From NCBI GenBank assembly GCA_027625915.1, contig JANTQA010000036.1, forward strand, positions 5,787,001 through 5,851,000: a DNA stretch of 64,000 nt, read 5' to 3'. The notes under the pieces were generated by a model. It made no database searches and was not told the origin of the DNA. It saw nothing but the letters and a program-made list of their open reading frames with translations. The position numbers and the translations under genes are program-made. Shown here piece by piece: positions 23,051 through 31,386 of this stretch. Every line of letters starts with the position of its first letter. Position 1 is the first letter of the stretch. This DNA comes from Anaeramoeba flamelloides (taxonomy: Eukaryota > Metamonada > Anaeramoebidae).

Positions 23051-23592
23051 ACAATAAATTTAAATTGAACAAAGAAAAGGAATTTCCTTTGTTTTTTGAT
23101 TTCGATACCCAGCTAAAATTTTTTCGGATTCCAATTAACAATACGATGTTAAAGCCGAACCCATCCCAAAAGTTCAGATTACTCATCTCCTTTTCTAACC
23201 TGACATTTATTCAGGAAACTAATCTCTAAAAAGTGATCAGATGAAAAAAAAAAAAAAAATTATTTAATCTTTTTTCTCCAAATACTTGTCTTTGATAAAA
23301 TGAAACCTTCATTACAAAAAAAAGACTGGGAATTTATTTAAATTGAACTTGACAACAAAGTCAGTATTTCAACCTGTGAAGATTTAAAACTTTTAACAAT
23401 CTAAGGAATTTTCCAAAGCTTGAAGTTTTTCAATCTTCCCAAACACTTTCAGTCACTTTCCAAATCTTTCAGACGCTTTATAAGATTTATCTTTTTCTAA
23501 ACAGAAAAGCTTTGCCAAAGTCAAAAGTTATTCTTTCTAGAAAATAAAATCATTTTTCACATCTTTTGTTTATTATTTTTTTTTTGTTTTGT

Positions 23593-25731
23593 ATGGGAAA
23601 TAAAAAGGCAAAAAAAAAAAAATTGAATGATCAAATCGAAATTTCTGGTCCTCTTTTTTATGAGAACATCAATGAAATTGACGGTTTCGGTCGCACAACA
23701 CCAAACATTGTGAGTAACACTGTAGAACTTGTTGAAAATCGATTTAATAACGAAATCACTCAGAATTCAAATAGAAACTTGGATCTAAACAGAGAAAGAA
23801 CAAACGTTACATTTCAAGAATCAGGCAACAACGAAACATCTACGAATAGGTTACCCCCTCCACCTGAACTAATCACAACAAACAGAATTCGTCTCAATTA
23901 TGACCAAGATTCTTTATTAGGCCAGATACACAGCTTTAATTCCAATAATTTGAATAACACCCAAACTGTTCAAAGAAACACGGGGTTTACTGTTGGAAGA
24001 ACCACAGATAGAAGAAATGAACTTTTGCAAAACCTTCTTGTTTCTCGAAACGAGGAAAGAAGACAAGAAACAAGAAGCCAAGAGAGATGGAGTGAACGCA
24101 ACCAAAGACAAAGCCAGATTCGATCTGTTGAATCTTTCGAGAATAATGACCGAGGTTCTTTATTTGACGAGATCCACAACTTTAATTCCAATAATTTGAA
24201 TAAGACCCAAACTGTTCAAAGAAACACGGGGTTTACGGTTGGAAGAACCACAGATAGAAGAAATGAACGTTTGCAAAACCTTCGTGAAAGAAGAAGTCGA
24301 GAAAGAATAAGACAAGAAAGATGGAGTGAACGCAACCAAAGACAAAGCCAGATTCAATCTGTTGAATCTTTAGAGAACATTAGTCGAGGTTCTTTATTTG
24401 ATGAGATCCACAACTTTAATTCAAATAATTTGAATAAGACCCAAACTGCCCAAAGAAACACAGGGTTTACTGTTGGAAGAACCACAGATAGAAGAAATGA
24501 ACGTTTGCAAAACCTTCGTGAAAGAAGAAGTCGAGAAAGAATAAGACAAGAAAGATGGAGTGAAAGGAACCAAAGACAAAGCCAGACTCGATCTGTTGAA
24601 TCTTCAGGGAATAATAACCGAGGAAATCTATTTGATGAGATCCACAACTTTAATTCAAATAATTTGAATAAGACCCAAACTGCCCAAAGAAACACAGGGT
24701 TTACTGTTGGAAGAACCACAGATAGAAGAAATGAACGTTTGCAAAACCTTCGTGAAAGAAGAAGTCGAGAAAGAATAAGACAAGAAAGATGGAGTGAAAG
24801 GAACCAAAGACAAAGCCAGACTCGATCTGTTGAATCTTCAGGGAATAATAACCGAGGAAATCTATTTGATGAGATCCACAACTTTAATTCAAATAATTTG
24901 AATAAGACCCAAACTGCCCAAAGAAACACAGGGTTTACTGTTGGAAGAACCGAGAATGGAAGAGTTAGTAACCAACGAGTCACCCTTTTTGAACAAATAC
25001 AAAATATATCAAACAGAAGAAATAATAATTTGAGACAATATCAGAACAATAGAAACCAAAGGAACCCAAGGAACCCAAGGAACCAACGGAACCAAAGGAA
25101 CCAAAGAAACCAAATAAACCGAGATCTTAACAGGAATTCAAACCGTAGAAATTTATTAAACGATATAAGGAATTTAAGAAATATGGATAATAATCAAATA
25201 AACAACCAACAAGAGGAAGTTCCTTTATCTGTTGAAGACCTATTGAACACAGAGAATGCGGAGGAAACATTTTCTCTCCCACCCCCACCCCCACGAGAAA
25301 TACCCTTATTTACCAGACACCAAAGAAACAACAACAACAACAACAACAACAACCGCAGCAGCAACATCCCACCACCACCACGAGAAATCCCGTTATTTAC
25401 CAGACAACAAAGAAACAATCGTAATAACTTTAACATCCCACCCCCACCCCCGGACTTCATGTTGGGTGTTCCCTTATCCGTAGAAAATCAAATAAACAAC
25501 AACAGCAGCAGCAACATCCCACCCCCACCACTAGAAATCCCGCGATTTGGCAGACACCAAAGAAATAATCGTAATAACGTTAGCGTCCCACCCCCACCCC
25601 CGGACTTCATGTTGGGAATTCCCATATTTAATGAAAACCGTACCACGAATAATACAACCTCCCAAAGTCAAATACCACGCCCCCCTCGATTAAGACCACC
25701 CAATTTAAACACAACCCAAAGATTATTTTAA
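23593..25731 (+). CDS. Tandem beta-thymosin/WH2-like repeat protein with polyproline tail
   Basis: This single exon encodes 712 residues from the first ATG. The N-terminus, MGNKKAKKKK, has Gly2 and a Lys cluster, as in myristoylated membrane-tethered proteins; Ala instead of Ser at position 6 makes this a weak site. Residues about 107-452 hold five repeats of mostly 78 residues, each with LFDEIHNFNSNNLNKTQT. This fits the beta-thymosin/WH2 actin-binding pattern, where EI..FD...LKKTET is typical. Weaker relatives follow (TLFEQIQNIS, NLLNDIRNL). The tail carries PPPPPREIPLFTR, PPPPPDFMLG and similar blocks expected to bind profilin or SH3 domains. I infer a scaffold that gathers actin monomers at the membrane. 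Units three and four differ at only a few bases. Long antisense frames here are shadows. No established gene name is recognised. Confidence 0.75.
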   Translation: MGNKKAKKKKLNDQIEISGPLFYENINEIDGFGRTTPNIVSNTVELVENRFNNEITQNSNRNLDLNRERTNVTFQESGNNETSTNRLPPPPELITTNRIRLNYDQDSLLGQIHSFNSNNLNNTQTVQRNTGFTVGRTTDRRNELLQNLLVSRNEERRQETRSQERWSERNQRQSQIRSVESFENNDRGSLFDEIHNFNSNNLNKTQTVQRNTGFTVGRTTDRRNERLQNLRERRSRERIRQERWSERNQRQSQIQSVESLENISRGSLFDEIHNFNSNNLNKTQTAQRNTGFTVGRTTDRRNERLQNLRERRSRERIRQERWSERNQRQSQTRSVESSGNNNRGNLFDEIHNFNSNNLNKTQTAQRNTGFTVGRTTDRRNERLQNLRERRSRERIRQERWSERNQRQSQTRSVESSGNNNRGNLFDEIHNFNSNNLNKTQTAQRNTGFTVGRTENGRVSNQRVTLFEQIQNISNRRNNNLRQYQNNRNQRNPRNPRNQRNQRNQRNQINRDLNRNSNRRNLLNDIRNLRNMDNNQINNQQEEVPLSVEDLLNTENAEETFSLPPPPPREIPLFTRHQRNNNNNNNNNRSSNIPPPPREIPLFTRQQRNNRNNFNIPPPPPDFMLGVPLSVENQINNNSSSNIPPPPLEIPRFGRHQRNNRNNVSVPPPPPDFMLGIPIFNENRTTNNTTSQSQIPRPPRLRPPNLNTTQRLF
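23911..24951 (+). repeat. Coding tandem repeat, 234-bp unit, four full copies plus a partial
   Basis: Units start at 23911 (82 codons, most diverged), 24157, 24391 and 24625, with a partial fifth at 24859-24951. Units three and four are identical except for the first codons (TCTTTA versus AATCTA), and the partial fifth matches the fourth. The gradient of similarity toward the 3' end indicates recent expansion by unequal exchange or slippage. Confidence 0.9.
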
Positions 25732-26074
25732 ATAAATAATTCAATTATTTGTTTATTTTATTAAAACTAAAACTAAACTTCATGCTTTTTTGTTCTGATT
25801 TTTATTTTCAATAATTTTCAATTTTTTTGAGAAAAAAAAATCAAAAAGACGATTTAATTCGCATACATCAAGCCACAAAAAATTATAATCAAAATTTCTA
25901 TTGATTTTCTTTCAATCAAATAAAAATTCAATTATTTTTTAAAAGTCAACAAAAATTGATAGAATAAAAAATTGAAAAAACTATCAAAAAATGAGATCTT
26001 AAAATTTTATTGGATTTCCTTTTTCAAAATTTTGATTATAAGGGAGTCGTATTTTTTAAAAACAAAATAGAATC

Positions 26075-26910
26075 TTGTCGAGATCTTGAAAAATTCTTTT
26101 TTTGTAATTTGTGTTTTGGCTTATGAAATGGATGTGTTAACCTCATCTAAACAATTTATTAATTTGAGATTATTTTTTGAATATCAAAAATTCATATGTT
26201 TCCAACATAACACATAAAAAAAGTAGCCTATTATTTTAAATTAGCAATTAAGTTTATTCTTGAAAAGGGTGAAACATTTTTTTTTTTATATTGGAAAGTC
26301 TTGATTTAGAAAAAAAAAATTTAGATTGTTATTATTTTTAATGATTAATCTTCCAATTTAAATCCCAGAATTTTAAACTAATCGAAGTATATGAAATTAA
26401 ATAAAAGAATATTTTATAGAATCTTAACGTAATAGTTTATCAATGAAATTTAGATCTATTATCCAAAAGAATTAATTCTTAAAAGTTTGAAAAAAGTTGT
26501 TTTTTCTGGTTTTCAGAAATGAAAAAAAATTGTAAAATCATTTTCAAATTTGAAATTTTTTTTTAACAAATTGTTTGATTTTATTCACAAGAATCATTAA
26601 AACAATTTAAATCATTTTTGTTAACATAAAAAAATTGATTTTGAATTTTGAGGATTAAATTACTAAATACACAAACATCACCAAGAAAATTTTATTTTGA
26701 AAAATCCAATTTGCATTTCAAAAAAGAAAAAAACAAAAATTCAAAGTAACATTTGATAACAAATTTAAAACCTTAATAGTTATAACTATCCTTCTTAAAT
26801 CAATAGAAATATTTTTCAATGTGTTGAATAAATCAATTTTTAGGTTAACCAAAAGAATTATAACAAAATTGAAAAGAAAATTTTCTTTTATAAATATTCC
26901 TAACAAAGAG
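26075..26910 (+). repeat. Long dispersed repeat, family R
   Basis: The stretch matches 63030-64000 in order. TTTGTGTTTTGG and AAATGGATGTGTTAACCTCA open it. ATTTAGATCTA/TAATATGC-like motifs follow in the middle, and AGAAAATTTTATTTTGAAAA with a CTATCCTTCTTAAA-like end closes it. It is non-coding in both places. At over 800 bp it is the longest repeat family here, and the class is unknown. Confidence 0.6.
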
Positions 26911-26998
26911 ACTTTTTAGTGTGTAATAATGATGAAAATAGAAAAAAAAATAGAAAAAATATTGATATTGTAAAAAATAAAATGAATTTAAAGTTTTT

Positions 26999-27730
26999 CA
27001 CAAGTGTAAATATTAGTGTTGAAAAAAAAAATAGAGTTTTTTCAATTTTCGAGATAAATAAAGAGTTCAATTCATTTATTCAAATTTTGGTAATAGTAAA
27101 CTTAATGCCAGTTTTGATTTTTGTAGTCGAATGGGATTTTCTTTATAAAATCTTTTGGTGAAGACCAATACTCACAAATTCTTTGTTTGAAAAATTATTT
27201 TTTTTTAAAAAATTGAAAGAGTGGTTTTCATCGAACATTTTTTGGATTAAAATTATTATTAGTCTATTAAGATAATCAGATAGAATATTTACTATTACCA
27301 AAATTTGAATAAATGAATTGAACTCTTTATTTATCTCGAAAATTGAAAAAACTCTATTTTTTTTTTCAACACTAATAAACTTGATTTCACTCAAAGGGGC
27401 CCAGCCAAAAATGATAAAGTCACCATATTTTTAAGAATCAACCAAACTTAGATTGTTTAGAAATACGAGAAATAATAAACTTCTTATAAGAGTCCGTAAT
27501 TATAAAAGAAACCCATGAACAAACCATAAATTTCAAAAAAAAAAAAATTTTTAAAAAATTTTTTGGCCCCATTCATTGGAATGTCTCGTGCAAAATTCTC
27601 AATTTCTTTAGGAAATTACAATCGTTGATAATAAGATTTTTTACTTGTAAATGCATGAATTTTAAAAGAACATACAAAGCTTAACTTTTCTTAATGTTTA
27701 TTTCGTTTTTCAAACATTTTTTTTTCAAAG

Positions 27731-27788
<58 letters not shown>

Positions 27789-27955
27789 CAAAAAAGAAAA
27801 AAAACAAAATTTTACAAAATGAGAAAAAATGATTATGATCTAAAAATTGAAAATTTTAGTTTGATAAAAGTAATGAATTAAACTCATAGAATGTCTTCCA
27901 TTTCTTCAATAAAACTGGGCCCCTTTGACTGAAAAAGAGTTTATTTACACTATTG
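26999..27955. mobile_element. Foldback element, family C, split by an insertion
   Basis: The left arm begins CACAAGTGTAAATATTAGTG. The right arm reads CAACACTAATA and then, after the insertion at 27378-27941, resumes as TTTACACTATTG. Removing the insertion with one TA restores a mirror of the left end. Both arms have TTTTCAATTTTCGAGATAAA. This shows that family C predates the inserted family at this site. Confidence 0.7.
27378..27941. mobile_element. TA-flanked MITE with GGGGCCC inverted ends (mariner-like)
   Basis: The ends read inward as AACTTGATTTCACTCAAAGG... and AACTCTTTTTCAGTCAAAGG..., both continuing GGCCCAG. They match at about 23 of 27 positions. A TA dinucleotide flanks each end, as for Tc1/mariner target duplications. 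The site is inside the right arm of a family C element. The 564-bp interior is non-coding and contains a run of 50 A at 27738-27787. No transposase is seen, so it is a non-autonomous element. Confidence 0.7.
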
Positions 27956-28453
27956 TTCTTTTTCATAAAAAACGGAAAAAAAAATTATCTCTCAAAAGAA
28001 CTTTTCTTTCCTGGGTTTTTTAGTTGATCATAATTTTTTGAAACTTAATGTGTACAATATTTGTAAGTAGAGAAATCACAAATAAAAAATGTTAAAATTT
28101 CGACCTGTTATTGTAGAGTACTTATACCTTAACAATTTTTTTTTGTTTATAATTAAATGGAAACATGTCTTTTATTTTTTTTTTTTTTGGAAATTCATTC
28201 ATAATAAGGAACTAATTTTGATAAAATTTGATATTTGATTTTATTTAATAAAATAAACTTAGAACTATCAGAAAATAGAATACCATAATTACCAGTTCTT
28301 CAAAATATTTAATATCGGTGTTAAATCATTATAATATTTCTCTAAATCAACCATCCCAAAATAAATCAAATAATTTATCTTCTTACCTATCTGAAATAAT
28401 TAATTTTAATATATAAAGTTAATTTAATCAAAAACAAAATCACTTTGAGTACC

Positions 28454-28650
28454 GTTAGTTTCACTTTTTAAGGCACAAACTTTAAAATTAATTTAAGGAC
28501 AAATAAAATCTCAAATTAAGGCACACAATTGAAATTTTATTTTTTTTGAATTTATTTTACTAGAATCTGAAATTTTGTTCTTCAAAACAGAGATTTTTAT
28601 TGTGCCTTAAATTTCATTGAAAGTTTGTGTCTTAAAAGTGGAACAGACTG
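28454..28650. mobile_element. Family F MITE-like element
   Basis: The inverted ends of about 30 bp are TTTCACTTTTTAAGGCACAA on the left and, read inward from the right, TTCCACTTTTAAGACACAAA, each followed by CTTT. It is about 200 bp with no coding capacity. Inner copies of the AAGGCACA motif (near 28515 and 28600) add a second inverted layer. Confidence 0.55.
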
Positions 28651-28773
28651 GATTTTATTGAAATAACAATTTGATTTTTGAATTTATTTGTTAAATTAAA
28701 AACTTTTTTAAAAAAGAAAAGTAATTTTTTTTTATTATAATTTCAGGGAGGAGATTAGAATTCCTCTTGTTTG

Positions 28774-28866
28774 CCGTTAGGTTTTTTTTAATTTCAGAAA
28801 TAAACCGAAAATTTATTTAATTTTCTGTTTATTTCCCAAATTAAAAAAAACCTAGTCACTCAACGG
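28774..28866. repeat. P hairpin, copy 1 (CCGTTAGG palindrome)
   Basis: CCGTTAGGTTTTTTTTAATT at the left faces AATTAAAAAAAACCTAGTCA at the right. The inner parts GAAATAAACCGAAAATTTAT and TAATTTTCTGTTTATTTCCC pair. It is about 93 bp. The other copies are 29135-29229 and 54981-55062. The flank TGTTTGCCG recurs beside the third copy, as the complement CGGCAAACA. Confidence 0.7.
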
Positions 28867-29079
28867 AATTACTAAACTTGAATTTAGAAATTGTATAAAA
28901 GATTCAAACATAGTTTTATTATTTAATAAAACTAATAAAGATATTGAATCTTGTTTATTAATAATATTAAAAATATTATTATTTAAAATAAGTGAAAAAT
29001 TATTTTTTTCTAATTCAGAAATCCAGATTTTACAATTATTTTCATAGGCTGTGCCATTGATAGGTTTTCCAAAATTCAA
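28852..29079 (-). pseudogene. Gene-like fragment between hairpins, unrecognised
   Basis: A reverse-strand frame of 75 codons starts MNFGKPINGTAYENNCKIW and runs into the P hairpin at 28774-28866. Its residue use (Asn, Ile, Leu, Ser, with Trp, Cys and Gly) looks more coding-like than neighbouring frames of this size. It is boxed between the P hairpin and the E hairpin at 29063, so it may be a host gene piece carried in or trapped by these repeats. I cannot assign a family, and chance is possible. Confidence 0.3.
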
Positions 29080-29245
29080 AAGAATTGCGTAAAATCTTTG
29101 ATTTTACTCTATTCTTTTAAATTCTAGAAAACCGCCGTTAGCTTTTTTTTACTTTTTGAAATGTAAAGAAAATTTATTTAATTTTCTTTACATTACAAAA
29201 AGTAAAAAAAACCTAGGCACTCTACGGCACTTGACAACACGATCA
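29063..29245. repeat. E hairpin plus P hairpin plus decamer run
   Basis: E hairpin, 29063-29134: GGTTTTCCAAAATTCAAAAG faces CTTTTAAATTCTAGAAAACC around AAAATCTTTGATTTTACTC. P hairpin, 29135-29229: GCCGTTAGCTTTTTTTACTT faces AAGTAAAAAAAACCTAGGCA. On the minus strand its right flank reads as decamers: TTGTCAAGT, GCCGTAGAGT, GCCTAGG. The same three parts occur at 54841-55062. Confidence 0.65.
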
Positions 29246-29469
29246 CAGAGAAAATGATACAAATCTTCGATGATATCTATTTTTTTTGATTTTTTGCATA
29301 TGTGACTAAATTGTGATTTATTTTTTTTCATAAAATAAGAATATCTATTAAGATAATTTGTATAATTTCTAACCTTTCTTAAAAAATTGTTTTTTTCCCA
29401 AATTTATTTTTCATTTTGAGAGATCACAGAAACGAGGCAAATTGGTTCAAATTTTACTGTTAATTTTTG

Positions 29470-29690
29470 AATAAAAAGATCAAAATTTTAATTTAGCTCT
29501 CAAAAAAATTTTACTTTCCAATAATTAATCAAATAATCATCAAGTTTCCAACTATAAAGGGGTGGAGATTAATAATTTAAGCTTCTTTACAGAAGTTAAT
29601 AGTTGAAAACTTGATGATTATGTGATTAATTATTGGAAAGTGAAATATTTTGGAAAGCTGAATGAAAATTTTGATACAAATATTGATATA
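29470..29690. mobile_element. Foldback element, family G
   Basis: The arms of about 75 bp hold ACTTTCCAATAATTAATCA with ATCATCAAGTTT on the left, and their complement AAACTTGATGAT with TGATTAATTATTGGAAAGT on the right. The outer AAGATCAAAATTTTAATTTA faces a TGAATGAAAATTTTGAT stretch. Relatives, mostly more decayed, are near 22490-22690, 34365-34480 and 58560-58780. It is non-coding. Confidence 0.65.
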
Positions 29691-29934
29691 CAAACAGTAT
29701 TAACAATAATTGATTGATCAAATGATAAGATACCATAAACTTATTTTATTTGATTTTTCCATTCTAAAGGAATTCATCTTTTACTAAAAGTGATCAATCC
29801 ACAAAAAAATATTGATCATACAAAACGGATTATAGAGTTTTTCAAAAAAAAAAAAAATATATACAATCATCCAAATAAAAAATCAAATAGTATTTTGAAA
29901 AAACAGTTTTGAAGTTATCTTTTGAAAAAGTGAA

Positions 29935-30110
29935 AACTATACCAGTTTAAAACTTCATGTAAGTTTTCTATTATTGTCAAGTGATATATCAACCTTTAAA
30001 TGTGGCGTGAGGTTGAATTTGGAAAGAAAGTACTTTATTTAAAAAAAAGTCTTGTTTAATTAAAACTTTTAGCTTTCAAGAAGGTTTTAATTCTGAATCT
30101 CTTGAAAAAA
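29935..30110 (+). repeat. Dispersed repeat family J, single copy
   Basis: The core AACCTTTAAATGTGGCGTGAGGTTG-type stretch corresponds to AACCTTAAATGCGGTGTAGAGG at 37716-37737. It is followed by an AAGTACTTTxTTTAAAAAAA stretch and GTTTTAATTCTG. Two further copies lie at 37600-38055 and a weaker one at about 32620-32790. It is non-coding. Confidence 0.45.
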
Positions 30111-30594
30111 AAATAACACACTATTTCAAAGTGACTGGAGCTATTTTTAGGATAATACAGCGAACTACGATTCGCAAAACCTGTAAACTGTTTGTTTCAA
30201 AATAAATTGAACAAAATTTTCCTTCATCTTTCAAAAAACAACAGATTTATAAATCATGAAACCTTTTAAATATTTAATTCTTATTTAAAATTATCTTAAA
30301 TTATTAATTTTTATCTTTTAGAATTTGGAACTTTGATGGTTTATTTTAATTTTTGGCAAACGATTTTTTAGAATGCTAAATGAAAATTTTACTCTTTTTA
30401 TATTGAAATAAACAGTTAACAAAAGAAAAGAAAACAAAAAAAAATATAAATATAGATAAAAAGTTCAAAAAATCAATTTATTATTCCAAATATCTCTGCC
30501 AAAAAAGAAATGTTTTTACAAAATAGAATGAGTACCTTAAAAAAATATTTGAATAATTATATCCCAAAAACCTCCTTTTATCGAGTTTAACTTT

Positions 30595-31386
30595 TTAATT
30601 GTTTTCAATGGTTTTTTCATTTTCTTGATCTGAACTTAGGAGGAAATCGTCACTGTCTTCAAATTGAGTCTCACTTAGAATATTCCCAACGTTCTTTAGA
30701 TTAAATTCCATGTTTTCAATATCTAGCTTGTTTAAATCGTCACTTATTTTATGTAATTGACGATCTATTAGGAGATCAATTGATGTAGTTATACCCAATA
30801 GTAGACCCACCTTTGCACCAACAGCTGCACCAAACGGTCCACCAAAAAATCCAATCAAACCTCCAATAATTGCACCAATTAAAGTGCACGTACCAGTTAA
30901 AGCTATAGTACTTACAAAGATGGCAACTAAATTAGTCATTTTGTAATTTAATTTAGTTTTAAACTTTTTGTACATTTTATAAATTATTTGTGAAACATAA
31001 AAATGTACATCAAAAAACATTTTGTAGAAAAATCTTAAGGACAATTTTTTTTTCATCTTTCTATTGGTTAGGTTAGTATATATGTTTGTAATTATTTGTT
31101 CATTTAGAAGATTTGTTGATGAATATTTGCGTATGAATTGTAAATTTTCATTGGTAATAAGCTTCTGGCTCAATATTTTATTTATTACTGAAAAATATTT
31201 TTTAAGATCTTTCATATTTCGTGGTATCAACTTTCCAAATACTTTCTCTTCAAGAAGTTTACAAATCCAAAAAATAATTGTATTTGAAATTTTTGTTGTC
31301 CATTTTTTTATTGGAATATGGGAGCATACATATCTAATTACTTTCCTTCGTAAATGATTTACAAATATGTTTTCAAGTGTGGTCAT
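30595..31386 (-). CDS. Unknown protein with glycine-zipper hydrophobic hairpin
   Basis: A single-exon frame of 263 residues starts at an ATG and ends in TAA. Residues 1-150 are Lys/Arg/Ile/Asn-rich and predicted helical, with no signal peptide. Residues about 153-203 are strongly hydrophobic with small residues at regular spacing (TLIGAIIGGLIGFFGGPFGA, then AVGAKVGLLLGI). This resembles a glycine-zipper pair of membrane helices broken by GGPFG. The last 55 residues are acidic (FEDSDDFLLSSDQENEKTIE). The longer plus-strand frame inside it is a shadow. I recognise no family. A membrane-inserted or pore-forming hairpin and an organelle membrane protein are both possible. The gene is isolated between repeats, and its AT content is closer to intergenic DNA than that of the other genes, so a young gene is possible. 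Confidence 0.65.
   Translation of the reverse strand: MTTLENIFVNHLRRKVIRYVCSHIPIKKWTTKISNTIIFWICKLLEEKVFGKLIPRNMKDLKKYFSVINKILSQKLITNENLQFIRKYSSTNLLNEQIITNIYTNLTNRKMKKKLSLRFFYKMFFDVHFYVSQIIYKMYKKFKTKLNYKMTNLVAIFVSTIALTGTCTLIGAIIGGLIGFFGGPFGAAVGAKVGLLLGITTSIDLLIDRQLHKISDDLNKLDIENMEFNLKNVGNILSETQFEDSDDFLLSSDQENEKTIENN

Larger units (their letters stand above)
17710..23592. other. Intergenic DNA of about 5.9 kb, repeats only
   Basis: The two flanking genes diverge from this stretch. It contains a foldback family C relative (20022-20598), a family A element directly after it (20601-21091), a diverged family D arm (22800-23050) and a family G relative (about 22490-22690). Near 19100 and 19290 a short inverted pair (CAAAAATAGGGGTA and TACCCCTATTTTTG) brackets about 190 bp. 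None of the small open frames is convincing. Confidence 0.7.
25732..30594. other. Intergenic DNA of about 4.9 kb, dense nested repeats
   Basis: It holds repeat family R (26075-26910), an interrupted foldback family C element (26999-27955) carrying a TA-flanked insertion (27378-27941), a family F element (28454-28650), a P hairpin (28774-28866), a gene-like fragment (28852-29079), an E plus P hairpin pair with decamers (29063-29245), a family G foldback (29470-29690) and a family J copy (about 29935-30110). I see no intact gene. Confidence 0.7.

Noticed and set aside
24354-24983. Antisense frame of 209 codons under the thymosin-like gene
   Set aside because: It exists only because the 234-bp coding repeat is open on both strands. 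Its Leu/Ser/Arg-rich repeats mirror the sense strand, and there is no independent start context.
27738-27787. Fifty-A run considered as a retroposon tail
   Set aside because: It lies in the middle of an element with inverted ends and TA flanks, not at a 3' end, and no reverse-transcriptase or gene copy precedes it.
31064-31357. Plus-strand frame of 97 codons
   Set aside because: It is fully antisense to the glycine-zipper gene and Phe/Ile-rich, as expected for the complement of an A-rich coding strand.
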